Source of the DNA: Marisediminitalea lipolytica
GTDB lineage: Bacteria; Pseudomonadota; Gammaproteobacteria; Enterobacterales; Alteromonadaceae
Direction: 5' to 3'
NCBI RefSeq assembly: GCF_001758465.1
Contig: NZ_MJIC01000009.1
Coordinates: 1 to 64,000 of the forward strand
DNA length: 64,000 nt
Shown here: positions 62,459 through 64,000 of the stretch, in pieces
Numbering within the stretch: the first letter of the stretch is position 1
How the letters are laid out: every line of letters begins with the position of its first letter
Position numbers and translations under genes: made by a program
The notes under the pieces: model-generated
Databases searched by the model: none
Seen by the model: the letters and a program-made list of their open reading frames with translations, nothing else
Told to the model about the DNA's origin: nothing

Positions 62459-63079
62459 TTATTGGGCCGAGATAGCCTGAACTAATTCTTTCGCTACGCT
62501 GCGAACTTCGTCGACGGTTTTACCGCTCTTATATAAATTACTGCCAATGCCAAAACCTACTGCACCGGCAGCAAGGTAATCGGCCATGTTGTCGGCATTA
62601 ATGCCGCCAACAGCTAAAATGGGATAGCCTTTAGGGGTAACTGAATTCCACGCTTTGATAGTAGACGGCGGGATGGCGTCAGCCGGGAAGGCTTTGGCTG
62701 CATCGGCACCGGCCTGAATGGCGGCAAACAGCTCGGTTGGTGTGGCCACGCCCGGAGCAGAAATCATGTCCAGCTCTTTGGTGCGTTTGATCACATCAAC
62801 GTTCATGTTTGGCGACACGATTAATTTACCGCCCACAGCAGCAACCGCTTCTACGTCTTCCACAGTAAGTACTGTGCCCGCACCAATCAGTGCTTTGTCA
62901 CCAAAGGCCTCAACAATGCGGCGAATGCTCTCTACCGCGTTAGGTGAGTTAAGCGGCACCTCAATCATGGTGAAGCCTTCTTCAATCAGCGCGGCGGTCA
63001 CTTCTACCACTTCATCATTTGTCACACCGCGCAATATGGCGATGAGTGGCATGTTCATGTAAGGGCTCAGGCGTGACAT
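62459..63079 (-). CDS. dgoA: 2-dehydro-3-deoxy-6-phosphogalactonate aldolase
   Basis: 206 residues. Class I KDPGal aldolase: it splits the phosphorylated keto-deoxy acid into pyruvate and glyceraldehyde-3-phosphate. Seen: PLIAILRGVT, MIEVPLNSPNA with the catalytic Glu, IGAGTVLT and the Schiff-base lysine in DAAKAFPAD, then LAVGGINADN. Overlaps dgoK by 13 nt and comes before the GH2 lipoprotein gene. Confidence 0.93.
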   Translation of the reverse strand: MSRLSPYMNMPLIAILRGVTNDEVVEVTAALIEEGFTMIEVPLNSPNAVESIRRIVEAFGDKALIGAGTVLTVEDVEAVAAVGGKLIVSPNMNVDVIKRTKELDMISAPGVATPTELFAAIQAGADAAKAFPADAIPPSTIKAWNSVTPKGYPILAVGGINADNMADYLAAGAVGFGIGSNLYKSGKTVDEVRSVAKELVQAISAQ

Positions 63080-64000
63080 AATTTATCCTTTAACTGCTGA
63101 ATAAGTGAGTTTGCGCCGGCAATGCTGGCGTCTTTGTCGGCTATCAGCGCGTTGCTGATACCAAAGTGATTCATGGCGGTTTGGTACAGTTTGCTTAAAC
63201 CTGAGCTGCCAATAATATGGCAGGTACCAATGGCGTCTTTACCGTTAGCGTTGATAAAGGCACTGATCTCGTGGCCTATCAGAATGCCTGATAAGTACCC
63301 GGCGCCGGCGGAGGTATCTTGTTTACCGGTAACAAACTGAGTGCGCACACTAAAAATATGGTTAAGCAGGCCACCGGGTTGCTGGCTGTACTCAAGGCCT
63401 TTCATAAAGGCGGCTTCATCCAGTTCGCTGGTTTTATCCAGAGAGTTGGCCAGAATTGAGTGGCTGGATAACAAGGCAAACATTTCGCCAGTCATGGCGG
63501 TACTGATAGAGGTAATATTACCCTGCTGTACTTTTACCCATTTGGTATGGGTGCCGGGGCAGCAATAAGCGGCTTCTTCAGTGTCGTTGGCCAGCAAGCT
63601 TGCACCAATTACCTGTAGTTCTTCGCCGCGCATCACGTCTACTTTGCCATCGGCGGTATCTTGTTTCATACCGGGGATAATAAAGCAGTTGCCGTTATTA
63701 AATTCTTCAACCTGCACGCCGTATTGGCCGTAGCCGTTAACCGGGGCAGGGCAATCCACATAAGGGGTATTTTTCCAGCCAATCTGGCTGCCAATCATGC
63801 CCGCCAGGATCACGGTGAGGTTGTCGTACTGTTTAAGCCAGTCGCCAATATTTACATTAAGGGTAAACTCAAACTTACCGTTAATTTGTGAGATACCGCT
63901 GGGCGCGCTTTTTTCGGCCAGGCAGTTGCCCTGTTCATCAAGCAAATAAGCCCGAAAGTTGGTGGTGCCCCAATCAACCAGAATGCTGGAAGGTGTTTGC
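63067..64000 (-). CDS. dgoK: 2-dehydro-3-deoxygalactonokinase, 5' end outside window
   Basis: Partial: the frame runs off the right edge of the window. At least 311 residues are visible. The conserved opening ILVDWGTTNFRAYLLDEQG is present at the edge, so only a few codons are missing. Phosphorylates 2-dehydro-3-deoxygalactonate at C6, feeding DgoA. Further landmarks: IGSQIGWKNTPYV, CPGTHTKWVKV, AAGYLSGILIGHEI-like segment and IIGSSGLSKLY. Confidence 0.93.
   Translation of the reverse strand, partial: QTPSSILVDWGTTNFRAYLLDEQGNCLAEKSAPSGISQINGKFEFTLNVNIGDWLKQYDNLTVILAGMIGSQIGWKNTPYVDCPAPVNGYGQYGVQVEEFNNGNCFIIPGMKQDTADGKVDVMRGEELQVIGASLLANDTEEAAYCCPGTHTKWVKVQQGNITSISTAMTGEMFALLSSHSILANSLDKTSELDEAAFMKGLEYSQQPGGLLNHIFSVRTQFVTGKQDTSAGAGYLSGILIGHEISAFINANGKDAIGTCHIIGSSGLSKLYQTAMNHFGISNALIADKDASIAGANSLIQQLKDKLCHA

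Overview
The window looks like a chromosome segment of a marine gammaproteobacterium of the Alteromonadales, probably Alteromonadaceae. This rests on three things: the gene order radC / coaBC-slmA / rpmB-rpmG-mutM-coaD-kdkA, which matches the E. coli pyrE-waa neighbourhood; the typical gammaproteobacterial families DUF1820, DUF3010, UbiK and ImuA-ImuB-DnaE2; and the 23S and 5S rRNA sequences. No species can be named from the sequence alone.

Layout. (1) 1-3516: end of an rRNA operon, with the 16S-23S spacer, 23S rRNA, 5S rRNA and a strong terminator. (2) 3517-4541: non-coding DNA with eight tandem copies of a ~93 bp hairpin-bearing repeat. (3) 4659-11450: a voltage-sensor K+ channel, a periplasmic binding protein, and the SOS mutasome operon imuA-imuB-dnaE2 behind a textbook LexA box. 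(4) 11454-15778: small conserved proteins, a TetR regulator, slmA and coaBC, then divergent radC. (5) 15950-19979: a yjbEFGH / gfcABCD-type exopolysaccharide operon with an internal terminator. (6) 20064-24412: rpmB-rpmG, a membrane-anchored protein, mutM, coaD, the Kdo kinase kdkA and a heptosyltransferase-type GT9. (7) 24587-28666: an operon of a PstS-like binding protein, an outer-membrane barrel and a membrane GGDEF-EAL protein. (8) 28824-33913: kbl-tdh-glpE-glpG, a FliL-like protein, ubiA and ubiK. (9) 34068-40760: rep, a GAF-GAF-GGDEF-EAL protein with a degenerate EAL half, a cytochrome c5 and a putative secreted SxxK serine hydrolase.

(10) 40938-54103: tRNA-Arg(CCG), then an accessory island with no visible integrase. 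It carries an HNH nuclease joined to a DGQHR/DndB-like domain, an IS256 transposase remnant, a Dcm-like m5C methyltransferase with a PspGI/EcoRII-C-type endonuclease and Vsr (a CCWGG-type restriction-modification set with an unknown gene inside it), a methyltransferase-HNH fusion, and a co-oriented cassette of a JAMM/MPN+ metalloprotease, a WYL regulator and a double-AAA ATPase. The cassette and the two HNH fusions are the best candidates for undescribed defence systems.

(11) 54316-56336: DUF3010, a NERD-domain membrane protein and a small membrane protein. (12) 56370-64000: a galactoside locus on the minus strand, dgoK (cut by the window edge), dgoA, a lipoprotein GH2 and an exported LacZ-type GH2. 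It fits extracytoplasmic release of galactose followed by the De Ley-Doudoroff route to pyruvate and glyceraldehyde-3-phosphate.

Starts were moved from the longest frame when a Shine-Dalgarno sequence, a promoter or the family length favoured an internal codon; each case is stated in its entry.
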